A stretch of DNA of 64,000 nucleotides. Source: a virus. Shown piece by piece: positions 1-10,600 of the stretch (positions within the stretch are counted from its first letter, which is position 1; each line of letters begins with the position of its first letter). Both the position numbers and the translations under genes were made by a program. A model generated the notes under the pieces. It was not told where the DNA came from. It worked only from the letters and a program-made list of their open reading frames with translations, and did no database searches. Where the stretch lies: IMG/VR virus record IMGVR_UViG_3300017963_000021, positions 1 through 64,000 of that record. The stretch is one strand, 5' to 3'.

Positions 1-837
1 CTGAATCATGTCGTAGTCGGACAGTTCCTGCGCATCCGTAACGCGACGACAACGGCCAACGATGGCGACTACCGCGTCACTGCCGTGTCGACCACTGGCG
101 ACAGCGCCAAGATCTACATGGCCTACGCGTCCAGCGGATCCGCTGCCACGTTCACGTCCGAAGCGTTCGCCGCAGCTACCGACATCGTCGGTCGTCACAT
201 CCGCAACGGCGTCACGCCGAAGTCCTTCACGATCGAAAAGGAATTCGCTGACGTATCTTCGTTCGCGCAGTACACCGGAATGCGCGCCACGTCCATGTCC
301 CTGAACTTTGAATCGCAGAACATCCTGACCGGCAGCATCGGCTTCACGGGTCTGGGGCAGGCGACTGCATCTGCGACCATCGCGTCGGCTACCACTGCCG
401 GTTCGACGAACAAGGTCATGAACGCATCCGGCAACGTCGGTCGCGTCTGGGAAGGCGGGCAGGCTGTCACGGGTATCGCGTTCCAGTCGATTTCGCTGGA
501 CATCAACAACAACCCGCGCGAGCAGGCGAAGGTCGGTTCCGACACGCTGGCCGGCGTGGGTACTGGACGCTGCGAGATCACCGGCAACGTGACCGCGTAT
601 TTCGAGAACAATAGCTTGATCGACAAGTTCACCGCTGGCACGAAGTCGAACTTCCGTTTCCAGATCGATGACCTTGACGGCAATAGCTACGTCGTCGATG
701 TTCCGCTTGTTACCTATACCGACTTCACGATCGCCGCCGGTGGCGGAAATCAGGACGTCGTGCAGGATGGCACGTGGGGCGCATCGATCGATAACAGCGG
801 CGTGTACTCCATCCAGATCGACGCACTGCCCGCGTAA
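1..837 (+). CDS. Major tail tube protein, C-terminal part (cut by window edge)
   Basis: The reading frame is open at base 1 and ends in TAA; 278 residues are visible. The stretch around SFTIEKEFADVSSF, followed by a T-G-M-R turn and a G-S-I-G-F segment, matches my memory of the C-terminal half of siphovirus tail tube proteins of the Phage_tail_2 type, which polymerise into the tail tube. The N-terminal half normally found in that family is missing, so the true start lies outside the window. The next gene is the tail assembly chaperone, then the tape measure, as expected. The ATG at 85 is an internal methionine, not a credible start. Confidence 0.8.
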   Translation: MNHVVVGQFLRIRNATTTANDGDYRVTAVSTTGDSAKIYMAYASSGSAATFTSEAFAAATDIVGRHIRNGVTPKSFTIEKEFADVSSFAQYTGMRATSMSLNFESQNILTGSIGFTGLGQATASATIASATTAGSTNKVMNASGNVGRVWEGGQAVTGIAFQSISLDINNNPREQAKVGSDTLAGVGTGRCEITGNVTAYFENNSLIDKFTAGTKSNFRFQIDDLDGNSYVVDVPLVTYTDFTIAAGGGNQDVVQDGTWGASIDNSGVYSIQIDALPA

Positions 838-865
838 TCGTAACAACTGAACAGGGGAATCATCC

Positions 866-1315
866 ATGGACCTGAACGTATTCGAGACTGACGCCAACAA
901 GTCGAACGACGGCGTCTGGTGTCCGGTGGACACCGAAACGGAAGTGAAGATCGCGCGGTACGGAAACAAGAATTTCCAGCGGTCTTTGCAGCGTGAAATG
1001 GCACCGTATAAGCGGATCATTAACACGGGCGCAATGAAGGACGACGTCGCCGACAAGATCATGTGCACGGCACTTGCCGAAGGCATCCTTGTTGACTGGC
1101 GCGGGATGAAGTACGGCGGCGAAGATCTTCCGTATTCGATCGAAGCTGCTGTCGAAATCCTGATGAATCCGAAGCTGCGCGACTTCCGTCAACTGGTCGT
1201 CGAACTGTCACAGGAAATGGAACTGTTCAGGGAAGAAGAGGTCGCGGAATCTGAGGGAAAGTCGCAAGCTGGATCGAGTGGTTCGCAGACTGGGGAGACA
1301 GAGAACAGTTCCTGA
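866..1315 (+). CDS. Tail assembly chaperone, short form (lambda gpG-like)
   Basis: 149 residues; RBS AGGGGA lies nine bases before the ATG. It sits between the tail tube and tape measure genes, the standard place for the gpG/gpGT chaperone pair. The protein is acidic near its C-terminus (FREEEVAESEGK). The zero-frame product ends in a low-complexity S/G/T tail. A slippery heptamer at 1255-1261 allows part of the ribosomes to enter the -1 frame. The role, binding the tape measure protein during tail assembly, is inferred from position and the frameshift arrangement. Confidence 0.8.
   Translation: MDLNVFETDANKSNDGVWCPVDTETEVKIARYGNKNFQRSLQREMAPYKRIINTGAMKDDVADKIMCTALAEGILVDWRGMKYGGEDLPYSIEAAVEILMNPKLRDFRQLVVELSQEMELFREEEVAESEGKSQAGSSGSQTGETENSS
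1255..1261 (+). promoter_or_regulatory. Programmed -1 ribosomal frameshift site GGGAAAG
   Basis: The heptamer reads G GGA AAG in the frame of the upstream chaperone gene, the X XXY YYZ pattern and the same heptamer as used in phage lambda G-T. The -1 frame has a stop (TGA 1252-1254) directly upstream of the site and is then open to 1587, so the shift must occur here or just downstream. Confidence 0.85.
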
Positions 1316-1587
1316 TAGATCTGATCCCTGTCCTTGGTCATGAACCGCCAGCACTTGTTGCGAAGCCGGAACTACCTGACGAACTGTGCGAATATGTAAA
1401 TGCTTTCTACATACTAACGCGCAGCCGTCAGGTAGGGTTCGGAATATGCCCGATTCCGCTAACTGAAATCGAAGCATACATTCGACTGTACGGGGTAGAC
1501 GATCGCGACATGTTTGTTCGGCTTATCACTGCAATGGACGTCGCGTATCTCAACGTCATGTCGAAGAAAGGTTCAAAGGCGGAATAG
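1255..1587 (+). CDS. Tail assembly chaperone, frameshift extension (lambda gpT-like domain)
   Basis: Read in the -1 frame after GGGAAAG, this adds about 108 residues, giving a fusion of about 240 residues with the upstream protein. The extension contains WIEWFADWGDREQFL near its start, then PIPLTEIEAYIRLYGVDD and an LITAMDVAYLN segment. It has no plausible independent start and ends directly before the tape measure ATG at 1588. In lambda the equivalent gpGT fusion links the tape measure to tail tube subunits. That role is inferred here. Confidence 0.8.
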   Translation, partial: GKVASWIEWFADWGDREQFLIDLIPVLGHEPPALVAKPELPDELCEYVNAFYILTRSRQVGFGICPIPLTEIEAYIRLYGVDDRDMFVRLITAMDVAYLNVMSKKGSKAE

Positions 1588-4500
1588 ATGGACGCAAAAT
1601 TAAATGTCGGCGTAGACGGGCGCGGCGTTACAGCTGGCGTCGATCAGATCCGTCGCGATCTCGGTAAGCTTCCAAAAGCCGCGCAGAATGTACAGCTTCA
1701 AACAAAGAAGTCGTTCGACGCGATAAAGAATTCAATCTTCAGCATCAAGGGCGCGGTTGTCACCGCGTTCGCTGGTTTATCATTCGCATCGATTATCGGC
1801 GAAGGCCGCGCGTTCGGTGCCGCACTTGGCGACCTGTCTGCAATTACCGGCGCGACAGGTGCCGATCTTGATTTCCTTGCAGAGAAGTCGCGCGAACTTG
1901 GTCGCACGACAACGCTGACCGCTGTCGAAGCTGCCGGCGCTTTCAAACTTATCGCGTCCGCGAAACCCGACTTGCTGGAAAGCGGCGCGGCACTTGCTGC
2001 TGTTACCGAACAAGCGGTGATCCTTGCCGAAGCAACGGGTCAGGATCTACCGACGGCTGCGGCATCACTGGGCGCGGCGATGAACCAGTTCGGCGTCGAG
2101 GCTAACGAAGCGGCGCGCTTTATCAACGTACTGGCAGCGGGTTCAAAGTTCGGCGCGGCAACGGTCGGTGAAGTTTCCGAATCCCTGAAGTTTGCCGGTA
2201 CTGTCGCAGCTGACGCCGGCTTGTCTTTCGAAGAAACCGTGGGCACGATCGAAACGCTGTCGAAGGTTGCGATCAAAGGCGGCGAAGCGGGTTCCGCATT
2301 CCGTAATATTCTGCTGGCGCTACAGAAGACCGGCGACCGGGAACTGAATCCCGCGATCGTAGGCTGGGCGCAGGCACTGGACAACCTGAACAAGAAGCAA
2401 CTGTCTACGACACAACTGACGGAGATCTTCAGCGTCCGTTCTGTTGTCGCAGCGAAGGCAATTTTGAATAACGTCGATTCCCTGAAGCAGCTGGTCGGGC
2501 AAGTCACGGATACGAACGTCGCACTGGAACAGCAGTCAGCGCGTATCGACAATCTTGACGGCGACATAAAACAGCTGGGGTCTGCTGTGTCTGATCTGAA
2601 GATCGGGCTGCAGGCTGCTGCCGACGAAGGGCTGCGTGAACTTACGCAATCGATGACAGAGTTCTTCCGCATGTTGTCCGCGAACGTCGACACGGTGCTG
2701 AAGATCGGCAAGGGCGTCACGATACTGATCGCGGCGTTCGCCGGCGCGCGCATACTGGGTCCGATCTTTCAGGCGACTGCGACAGCGGCTGTCATGCTGG
2801 TGCGTTCACTGGGCGCAATCAATACGTCGATGATCGCGGCACAGGCTGGCATGGCTGCAACAATCGGAACACTGGGCGCGCTGCGCGCTGCATTCATGGC
2901 ACTGGGCGGTCCTGCTGGTGCGATCCTGTTCGCCGTCGGTGCGGTGTACGCGTGGATCACTGCGACAGGTGACGCGAAGCAAAGCGCGGACGAATACAAG
3001 AACAGCGTCGAAGGTTTACGCGGCGCGATGGCAAACTTCACCGCAGAGAAAATCGACGCGACGATTCTGGATCAGGAAGACGCGATAAAGAATTTCCGTC
3101 AGGAACTTGCGGACCTGCAGGACGACGTTCGAAACGCTGAAGTCGGCGTCGAGATCAATACGCGACAGTCTGAAAACTTGCAGCGTCAGGGCGGCGCAGA
3201 GAACAACATTTTCGAAGAACGTCGACAGGCTTCGCTGGACAAGATCACACGGTTACGTGCTAAGGAACAGGAACTGCAAGACGCGATTCAGGACGGCGAA
3301 CTGCTGATCGCGGAATTGCAGGAACGTCGACTGAATGCAGTCGATCCTTCTGAACTGCCGGCGAACAAGGAAGTCGACGCACTGCGGGAACTGGGCAAGG
3401 AAGCCGACGCACTGCTGCAGCGCGGTCGTGCCGCAATCTCCGGTGTTTTCCCGGAAGAAGAAGAGATCGCCAGACTACAGAAAGCACGCAAGGAAATCGC
3501 CGCAACGAAGGCGGCACTGGAAGGTGCGGATCCGCGTGTGCGTCAGTCACTGGAAGACGAAGGCATCACAGTCGAATCCCTGTCGCGTGCGTATAACGAA
3601 CTGGGTCGGCAGATTGTCGCGCAGGGCGAGAAGGCCGACGACCGGATCAAGAAAAGCAACGAGACACAGAAGGCATACACACAGCAGCTGTCTGCACTGG
3701 ATCAACAGCTGGCGCTGACAACTGCCGCGACAGCGAACAACGGCAAGGCAACGAACGAAGCGCGCGCTGCTTACGAAACCACAGAAGGATCCCTGAAGAA
3801 GCTGGCCGGCACGCAGCAGGCACAGGCACTTGTCGCAAAAGCCGCCGCGTTAGATCAAGCGCTGGCGATCAATAGTGCGACGCAGCAGCTGCAGCAGTTC
3901 GAAGCGGCGAACAAGATGGCAGCACTCGCGCAGCAGCAAGGGTACGCCATAACGCAGGCACAGAAGCTGCAGTACGAACTGACAGAAGGATCCCTGAAGG
4001 ATCTGAACGACGAACAGCTGCGCGCGAACCTGTTGCGACAGGCGGCGATCGCTGACGACATCCAGCTGACTGCCGAAGCTGAAGCGATCAAAGACACGCT
4101 GGATCCGCTGCGCAAGCACAACAAGGAAGTGGAAAACCTTACGCGTCTGTATCGCGCCGGCAAGCTGTCGCAGGAAGAGTTCAGCGAAGCGATGCGCAAT
4201 ACGAACATGCAGTACAACGAAGCCGCGCAGATCATCGAAGGCGAGTTCAAGAACGTCTTCAAGGGCGTGATCAACGGCACCGAATCTGTGACCGACGCGT
4301 TCAAGAACATGGCGCAGAACATCCTGACGCAGCTGAACGATCTGGCGGCGGAACGGCTGGGCGAACAGCTGTTCGCGTCGATCTTCGATCCGGGTGCCGC
4401 GCAGGAAGGCACGACGGGCATTCTGGACATGTTCACGGGCGGCACGAAGGGCACAGCGGCGGCGGATACTACGGGCGGCATGATCGACGAAGGTCCGGGC

Positions 4501-5325
4501 ATGGCGGGGACGAACCTGCTCGACAAGCTGCTGGGTCGCGAGACAGGCGGCACTATCAGCGAATCTGGGGCGCTAGGGGGCGCGATGATGGACAAGGGGA
4601 CAAGGGCTAACCCCATGGCTGTTTCTATCGTAGACGACCCGCTGGGGCTGCTGAAGGGCGAAGCTGAAGGCATGGCATCGCCGATCGGCGGGGTGCTGGG
4701 GGCGGTCACGCAGGACAATACCGCGCAGACGGCGGTCGATCAGATCGCACAGGCGCAGCAGGCGTCCTCACAGGCGACACAGGAACAGATCAGCACGGGG
4801 TTCACGGATGTGTTCGCCGATCTCAAAAACGGCGCTATGGGGCTGTGGGACAGCGCGAGCAGTGGATTCATGTCGATGATCGGTTCGATCGGGTCGGCCT
4901 TCAGTGGAATGATCGCCAGCTTGACGGCATCCAGTGCGGCATCCGGCGCTGCCGGCGGTGGCGGCGGGTTTGGGGAAATGTTTGCATCGATCGCCGGCAT
5001 GTTCGCCGGGGCGGCGAACGGTGGATCCTTCACGGTCGCCGACGGTCCGTCCGGGGGTCTGCAGCTGCCGGCCTTCGCGAATGGTGGCGCGATGCGGGTC
5101 GGCGGATCCGGCGGCATCGATTCGCAGATCGTCGCGTTCAAGGCATCGCCGAACGAAAAGGTCACGGTCACGAAGCCAGATCAGGAAATGAAGAACAGGC
5201 CGATGCAGGTGAATAATACCTTCGTCATTCAAGCGCCAGACGGGAACGTGTCCGAACGATCGCAGCAGCAGGCCGCGTCGCGTGTGGCGGCGTCAATTTC
5301 TGTCGCGCAGCGGAGACTTCAGTAA
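1588..5325 (+). CDS. Tail tape measure protein
   Basis: 1245 residues, much the longest tail gene, starting directly after the chaperone stop. Residues about 90-260 (GRTTTLTAVEAAGAFK, then ATVGEVSESLKFAGTVAADA) resemble the TP901/PhageMin_Tail core of tape measure proteins. Hydrophobic segments lie at about 370-460, and long helical coiled-coil-like stretches rich in Q, E and A at about 480-880. Residues about 880-930 (GEFKNVFKGVINGTESVTDA) resemble the lambda tape measure C-terminal domain. The end is glycine-rich. The protein sets tail length and is ejected with DNA in known relatives. Confidence 0.93.
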   Translation: MDAKLNVGVDGRGVTAGVDQIRRDLGKLPKAAQNVQLQTKKSFDAIKNSIFSIKGAVVTAFAGLSFASIIGEGRAFGAALGDLSAITGATGADLDFLAEKSRELGRTTTLTAVEAAGAFKLIASAKPDLLESGAALAAVTEQAVILAEATGQDLPTAAASLGAAMNQFGVEANEAARFINVLAAGSKFGAATVGEVSESLKFAGTVAADAGLSFEETVGTIETLSKVAIKGGEAGSAFRNILLALQKTGDRELNPAIVGWAQALDNLNKKQLSTTQLTEIFSVRSVVAAKAILNNVDSLKQLVGQVTDTNVALEQQSARIDNLDGDIKQLGSAVSDLKIGLQAAADEGLRELTQSMTEFFRMLSANVDTVLKIGKGVTILIAAFAGARILGPIFQATATAAVMLVRSLGAINTSMIAAQAGMAATIGTLGALRAAFMALGGPAGAILFAVGAVYAWITATGDAKQSADEYKNSVEGLRGAMANFTAEKIDATILDQEDAIKNFRQELADLQDDVRNAEVGVEINTRQSENLQRQGGAENNIFEERRQASLDKITRLRAKEQELQDAIQDGELLIAELQERRLNAVDPSELPANKEVDALRELGKEADALLQRGRAAISGVFPEEEEIARLQKARKEIAATKAALEGADPRVRQSLEDEGITVESLSRAYNELGRQIVAQGEKADDRIKKSNETQKAYTQQLSALDQQLALTTAATANNGKATNEARAAYETTEGSLKKLAGTQQAQALVAKAAALDQALAINSATQQLQQFEAANKMAALAQQQGYAITQAQKLQYELTEGSLKDLNDEQLRANLLRQAAIADDIQLTAEAEAIKDTLDPLRKHNKEVENLTRLYRAGKLSQEEFSEAMRNTNMQYNEAAQIIEGEFKNVFKGVINGTESVTDAFKNMAQNILTQLNDLAAERLGEQLFASIFDPGAAQEGTTGILDMFTGGTKGTAAADTTGGMIDEGPGMAGTNLLDKLLGRETGGTISESGALGGAMMDKGTRANPMAVSIVDDPLGLLKGEAEGMASPIGGVLGAVTQDNTAQTAVDQIAQAQQASSQATQEQISTGFTDVFADLKNGAMGLWDSASSGFMSMIGSIGSAFSGMIASLTASSAASGAAGGGGGFGEMFASIAGMFAGAANGGSFTVADGPSGGLQLPAFANGGAMRVGGSGGIDSQIVAFKASPNEKVTVTKPDQEMKNRPMQVNNTFVIQAPDGNVSERSQQQAASRVAASISVAQRRLQ

Positions 5326-6225
5326 ATGACGTTCTACAATACGAACTTTCCCGACGATATAAGCTACGGGTCCAAGGGCGGACCGGAGTTCAATACGACG
5401 ATCATTCGTCTGCGGTCCGGCCACGAACAGCGGAATGTTAACTGGGCATACCCGCTGCATCGTTACGACATAAGCTACGGCGTCAAGACACAGGCGCAGA
5501 TGGCATCGGTACGGACGTTCTTCCTTGCCATGCTGGGGCAGGCGCACACGTTCCGCTTCAAGGACTGGCACGACTACGCGACAGGATCGGACGGTGTGTC
5601 GCAATCGCCTACCGACTGCGAGGCAAGCTTGCTAGTCAGCACGACGATCAGTACGACGTCGAACTGGGTGTTCGAAAAAGACTACACGCTGTCGTCGACC
5701 GTGTTCAGTCGTCCGATCACGCTGCCGGTGTCTGCGACAGTCAGCGCAGCGATCAACGGCTACGAAGTTCGGGGCAGTTCAATTTCTGCTAATACCGCGA
5801 CAGGCGTTATCACGTTAGCATCTGAATCGACCCTGACAATCACGAATATATCGACCGGCACACCGCATACCGGTGTAACCGTCACCGGCGCAGCGTCCGC
5901 GCTGTTTGCCGGCGGCGGTCGATCGGTGTACATCACGAACGTGTCCGGCATGACAGAGATAAACGGCGCGCGCTATGAAATAGCATCCGTCACAGGCGGG
6001 CGTCTGGCGCTGGTGCTTGACAGTACCCTGTTCACGCCATACGTCGCAGATGGAACAGGGCGGTCGCACATTACATCTGCAGAGTACGCATCGACTGCAG
6101 CAAGTGTAACCGTCGGCTGTCAGTTCGACGTCAAGTGTCGTTTTGACAGCGATGTATTTGATCCTGTGCACACCGACTACAACATCACCGACATACAGCT
6201 GCAGGTCGTAGAGGTACGCAGCTAA
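5326..6225 (+). CDS. Distal tail protein, DUF2460 family
   Basis: 299 residues, one base pair after the tape measure stop. The N-terminus (FPDDISYGSKGGPEF, SGHEQRNVNWAYPLHRYD, then TFRFKDWHDYA) is the signature of the DUF2460/TIGR02217 family, equivalent to a Rhodobacter gene transfer agent tail protein that joins tube and tip. The middle is a beta-rich threonine/serine stretch. The stop overlaps the next start (TAATG), indicating translational coupling within the tail tip operon. Confidence 0.88.
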   Translation: MTFYNTNFPDDISYGSKGGPEFNTTIIRLRSGHEQRNVNWAYPLHRYDISYGVKTQAQMASVRTFFLAMLGQAHTFRFKDWHDYATGSDGVSQSPTDCEASLLVSTTISTTSNWVFEKDYTLSSTVFSRPITLPVSATVSAAINGYEVRGSSISANTATGVITLASESTLTITNISTGTPHTGVTVTGAASALFAGGGRSVYITNVSGMTEINGARYEIASVTGGRLALVLDSTLFTPYVADGTGRSHITSAEYASTAASVTVGCQFDVKCRFDSDVFDPVHTDYNITDIQLQVVEVRS

Positions 6226-7286
6226 TGCCGCGCACGTTAACAGCCGCCACGTCCGCAGCAGTACAGCAGGACGCGACATATCTTGCGACATGCTGGAAGG
6301 TCGAACTGACGAACGGCACGACGTATGGCTTCACGTCGCACGTCGCGACTGTCACGGTGTCTTCGGTTGTATACGAAGCCAAGTCAGGCTATACGCCGTC
6401 AAGCGTCGACAGTAGTAACCGCTGGAACGTGGACAACCTCGAAGTCGAAGGCGTTGTCACCGGGACAGGCATCAACGTCGCGGACATTCAGGCCGGCAAC
6501 TTCGACGGCGCTGCTGTGACAATGTTCCAGTGTGATTATCGCGCGCCGGACGATGGGCAGATCATCATGCGGACCGGCACCATCGGAAACATAACGCGAC
6601 GCGATAACGATTTCACGGCTGAACTTCGCGGACTGCTGCAGTCACTGCAACAGATAACCGTGCAGGTTTACACGCCGGCCTGTCGCGCAGCGCTGGGTGA
6701 TGATCAGTGCAAGGTTCCCGTCAGCGCGCCATTCTGGACGTCAGCGCTGACAGTTAGCGCGTACGTGTCAGGCGATACCGGCGGCGGCACGAACGCGTAC
6801 ATCCGTTCGCCGACATTGCAGTCGCGCTTCTTCAAGGCAACGACCAGCGGCGCGACAGGAACAAGCGAACCTGCATTCACGTCAACGATCGGCGGTACGA
6901 CTGCAGACGGAAGCGTGACGTGGGAAACGATCTACGCGTGGAAGCGCAGTGCGGTAGTGTCCAGTGTTACAAATCGGCAGGTGTTTACGTTGTCCGACTG
7001 TGACGAACCGAACGAGCACTGGAAACTCGGTATCGTCGAATGGAAGACTGGCGACAACGTCGGGCGCAGTATGGAAGTAAAGGCGAACGTCAGCGCAGGA
7101 CGCATCGAGCTATATCTGCCGATGGCTGCGATCATAAGCGCCGGCGATGTGGCTGTGATCACTGCGGGCTGTGCGAACCGGCTTATCGAAGACTGTCAGC
7201 AGCGTTTTAATAACATCTGGAACTTCAGGGGCGAACCGTATATTCCGGGTCGCGATGCACTGGTCGGCGGCGAGAAGAAACGATGA
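6225..7286 (+). CDS. Tail hub protein, DUF2163/BR0599 family
   Basis: 353 residues, overlapping the upstream stop by one base. The segments VSSVVYEAKSGYTPSSVD, VDNLEVEGVV and QQITVQVYTPACRAALGD are typical of the DUF2163 (phage BR0599) tail family, the third member of the GTA-like tip module. The C-terminus (LIEDCQQRFNN...FRGEPYIPGRDAL) is also conserved in that family. Conserved cysteines in the CRA and DDQCKV region suggest metal or iron-sulfur binding, as reported for GTA hub proteins. That last point is not testable here. Confidence 0.87.
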   Translation: MPRTLTAATSAAVQQDATYLATCWKVELTNGTTYGFTSHVATVTVSSVVYEAKSGYTPSSVDSSNRWNVDNLEVEGVVTGTGINVADIQAGNFDGAAVTMFQCDYRAPDDGQIIMRTGTIGNITRRDNDFTAELRGLLQSLQQITVQVYTPACRAALGDDQCKVPVSAPFWTSALTVSAYVSGDTGGGTNAYIRSPTLQSRFFKATTSGATGTSEPAFTSTIGGTTADGSVTWETIYAWKRSAVVSSVTNRQVFTLSDCDEPNEHWKLGIVEWKTGDNVGRSMEVKANVSAGRIELYLPMAAIISAGDVAVITAGCANRLIEDCQQRFNNIWNFRGEPYIPGRDALVGGEKKR

Positions 7287-7699
7287 AGCCGGAAGACTAC
7301 ATAGAGGCTGCGCGCAAGTGGGTCGGCACGCCGTTTGTGCATAAGGGTCACACAATGGGCGCGGGTGTTGACTGTATCAACATGTGCTACGAAGCCGCGA
7401 AGTCTGTCGGCCTTGCGCCGGATAACATCATGCCGGCGGACTACAGCCGCGACCCTGACGGCGTCGCACTTATGGCGGCACTGAAGAAGTACATGGTCCC
7501 GATATACAACAAGCAAATGAAACCGGGCGACGTGCTACTGTTCCGTTTTGTAAAACATCCGCAGCACGTCGGTGTGTACACGGGGCGAAACATAATTCAC
7601 GCGTATTCGAAGATGGACAAGTGTGTCGAACATATTCTGGATAACCGCTGGCGCAAGCGTCTGGTCGCCGTGTTCCGCTTCAGGGAGTTCGTCGAATGA
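7283..7699 (+). CDS. NlpC/P60-family tail tip peptidase
   Basis: 138 residues, overlapping its neighbours by four bases on each side. The catalytic Cys is C31 in GAGVDCINM. The His is H95 in HPQHVGVYTG, with H106 in NIIHAY also conserved. These form the Cys/His core of NlpC/P60 peptidases that cut peptidoglycan stem peptides. In GTA-like tails this protein is the tip peptidase that assists cell-wall penetration during DNA entry. Its place between the DUF2163 protein and the large tip protein is the canonical order. Confidence 0.88.
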   Translation: MKPEDYIEAARKWVGTPFVHKGHTMGAGVDCINMCYEAAKSVGLAPDNIMPADYSRDPDGVALMAALKKYMVPIYNKQMKPGDVLLFRFVKHPQHVGVYTGRNIIHAYSKMDKCVEHILDNRWRKRLVAVFRFREFVE

Positions 7700-10600
7700 G
7701 TGCTAATACAGCCGCGTCGCTGGGGTTCGGTGTCGTCGGGGCTATGTTCCTCGGTCCGGCGGGCTTCGCACTCGGTGCGACACTTGGCGGTGCGTTGTTC
7801 CCGCCGCAGCTGCCGGACATCAAGCAGCAGAAGCTGTCGCCGCTGAACGCGCCGAATGCCAGTTACGGCAACCCGATCCCGATCGTCTACGGCACGGTGC
7901 GCACATCGACGACGCTGATGTGGTGGAGTGGTCGCAAGACAACGAAGCACAAGGAAGAATCCGGCGGTAAGGGCGGTCCGTCACAATCAACTACGTATTA
8001 CACCTATTCACTAGATGGTGCTTTTGCTATCTGCGAGGGCGAGATCACCGGCGTCCGTCGTATCTGGATAAACAGTCGCCTGATGTACGACAGCCAAAGC
8101 GCAGAAAACAGTCTGAACATTAACGGCAGTAATAAGCTGGCCGACGCTGTAAACATTTATACAGGATCCGAAACGCAGGAACCGTCGTCGCTGCAGGAAA
8201 GCTACAAGGGAACCGGCAACGTCCCTGCATATCGTGGACTGGCGTATATCGAATTCGAAGATCTACAGCTGGAACAGTTCGGCAATGGTCTTGTGAATGT
8301 CGAAGTCGAAGTCACGCGCGCCGGTGCAAGTGATTCGCCGCCGAACATACTGCACACGACCGAATCCAATTGGTCCGGGAAAATCCTGACTTCTGTCGGC
8401 GGGCTTGGCGGCATGGTTATGGAGGAAGGCAGCATTATCTCAATGGCCGATATAGATGTCGCTGCAAACGATGACGACATAGACGTAACTATTGTCCGTT
8501 GTGACTTGCAATGGAATTTGCTTGAAAGCAGAAAGTATCCAGTACGAATGGCGAATAAAACATCTGGTGTTGTGTTTGGTATTTGCCAGAACGATCCATA
8601 CTTCTTTTTCTGTGGGCGCAATCAGGAAGGCGGTGGCGGTACGGACGGATACCTGTATTGGTTCCGTTATCCCGGAACTGGCACCGGCTTAAATGCGCTT
8701 GGCAGTTATCGGGTTGACTATGCTGATTACCCTATCGATCAAGGTAACGGCCCCTTCGGCGTTGACGACCATGACTTGTATGGTAACAACGCGAATAGAT
8801 ACAAGACGATCAAGTGCGGCAATCATTACATCACTATGACTGAAAAGTCATCCGGGAAGGATGTGATGATTGCGTATAAAACGAATCCGTACTATGACAG
8901 CCCGACTCTAGTCTTTGATGGTGGCATAGATTTTCTTGAGAATGCAGAGTGGAACGTAACTGCTTCGGCAATTTTATGCGATGCTGAAATCTTCCCGGAT
9001 CAGGATAATCCTGACGAGTATTTCTTTGTCGTTGTTCGCTTTGATAAGCCGTCAGACCATGACCGTTCGGTTGTCTTGATGGATAAAGACTTGAACGTCA
9101 TATCGTCATGGAGCAATGCTGATACAGGGAGCCGCAATGGTCACATGGAATCAGGTGCCGTATTGCTTTCCACTGAGGGGAAGTTCCTTTACAAGAACCA
9201 ATCAACAAGCGGGCTAATTACTCTTGTTGAATTTGACCCGTGGACAAGCGGTAGTCAATGGGCATTAGCCGGAACCGTTACCGTAAATAATGATCTTAGC
9301 TATCCAAGCATATTGCCTATAAGCAACAGGTGGGTGATGACGCGGCAGGAACTTGTAACTATCGAAGCAATAACGTCCACCAGTTACGCGACTGTTGCAG
9401 ACATTGTTACCGACCAGTGCGTGCGTGCTGGACTGGCAAGCGCGCAAGTCGACACTACTGATCTGTCAAAAAACGTCGAAGGCTACTTGATCAATCAAGC
9501 GATAACAGCGCGCACGGCGATCGAAACCATAACGCCGGTCGGCTTCTTCGATGTTGCCGAAGTCGGCGGGCAGCTGATCTGCACGGAACGCGGCGGCGCA
9601 GCATCGAAGACAATACCGCAGGATGATCTAGCTGCCGGCGTGAACAAGGAAGAACGCGACGACCTAGTGATCACGCGCACGGGTGAACTGGAACTTCCGC
9701 GTGAAGTATCGGTGACGTACTACAACAAGAATGACTTGTACGAACAGAACACGCAAAAAGCTGAACGACTAACCGTGCAGGGTGTCGGCGCTTCACATGC
9801 GCAAATGCCCGTCGTTATGGACGACGACATCGGCATGAACATCGCAGACGCGATGCTGTATTCGTTTTACTCCGAACGCGAGAACGCCGAATTCAGCGTC
9901 GGCACGAAGCATATCGACATCGCACCGAACGACATCGTCATTGTCGGAGATGACGGCTATCGCATACGCGTCAGCGACGTGACGAACAACCTTGTCGGCC
10001 CGATCAAAGTCACTGGCATTGTCGAATCGATTGCCGCCGTATACAGCACGGTCAGGGATACCGCATACGTCAGCACGACTAGCGAGGTGACAACGTTCCG
10101 TGGTCCGACAATCTTCGCACTTGTCGACGTACCTATGCTGCGTTCTGTCGACGACGTGTTCGGATACTATGTCTGCGCCTACGGTGTGTTCGATTCATGG
10201 AACGGCGCGAACCTGTATCACTCGAACGACAATACCACGTATTCCGAAGTCGACACGTTCACGATCGAATCGGACTTCGGCTACGTATCTTCGCAGGTCA
10301 CGACGACGACATTCAACGGCACGTGGGATTCGTCGCTAGAACTTCGCGTGCGTATGCCGTCGAGCACAATCGTTCTCAACAGCGACACAGAAGCGAATGT
10401 ACTGGAAGGTGCTAATGCCGCACTTGTCGGAACACTGAACGGCGTCTGGGAAGTCATCCAGTGGGTTAATGCAAGCGCTGTCGGGGACGGTGAATACTCG
10501 CTGACGAAACTACTACGCGGTCGTCGCGGCACTGAATACGCGATGAACCAGCATAGCGACTTCCCGTACTTCATCCCGATCGATGATCAGGGGACGGTGA

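Noticed and set aside
195-683. Minus-strand ORF of 162 residues inside the tail tube gene
   Set aside because: Serine/proline/valine-rich antisense shadow typical of GC-rich codon use; the plus-strand protein is recognisable. The same applies to long antisense frames at 2040-2753, 3855-4718, 21097-21933, 27659-28450 and 29896-30816.
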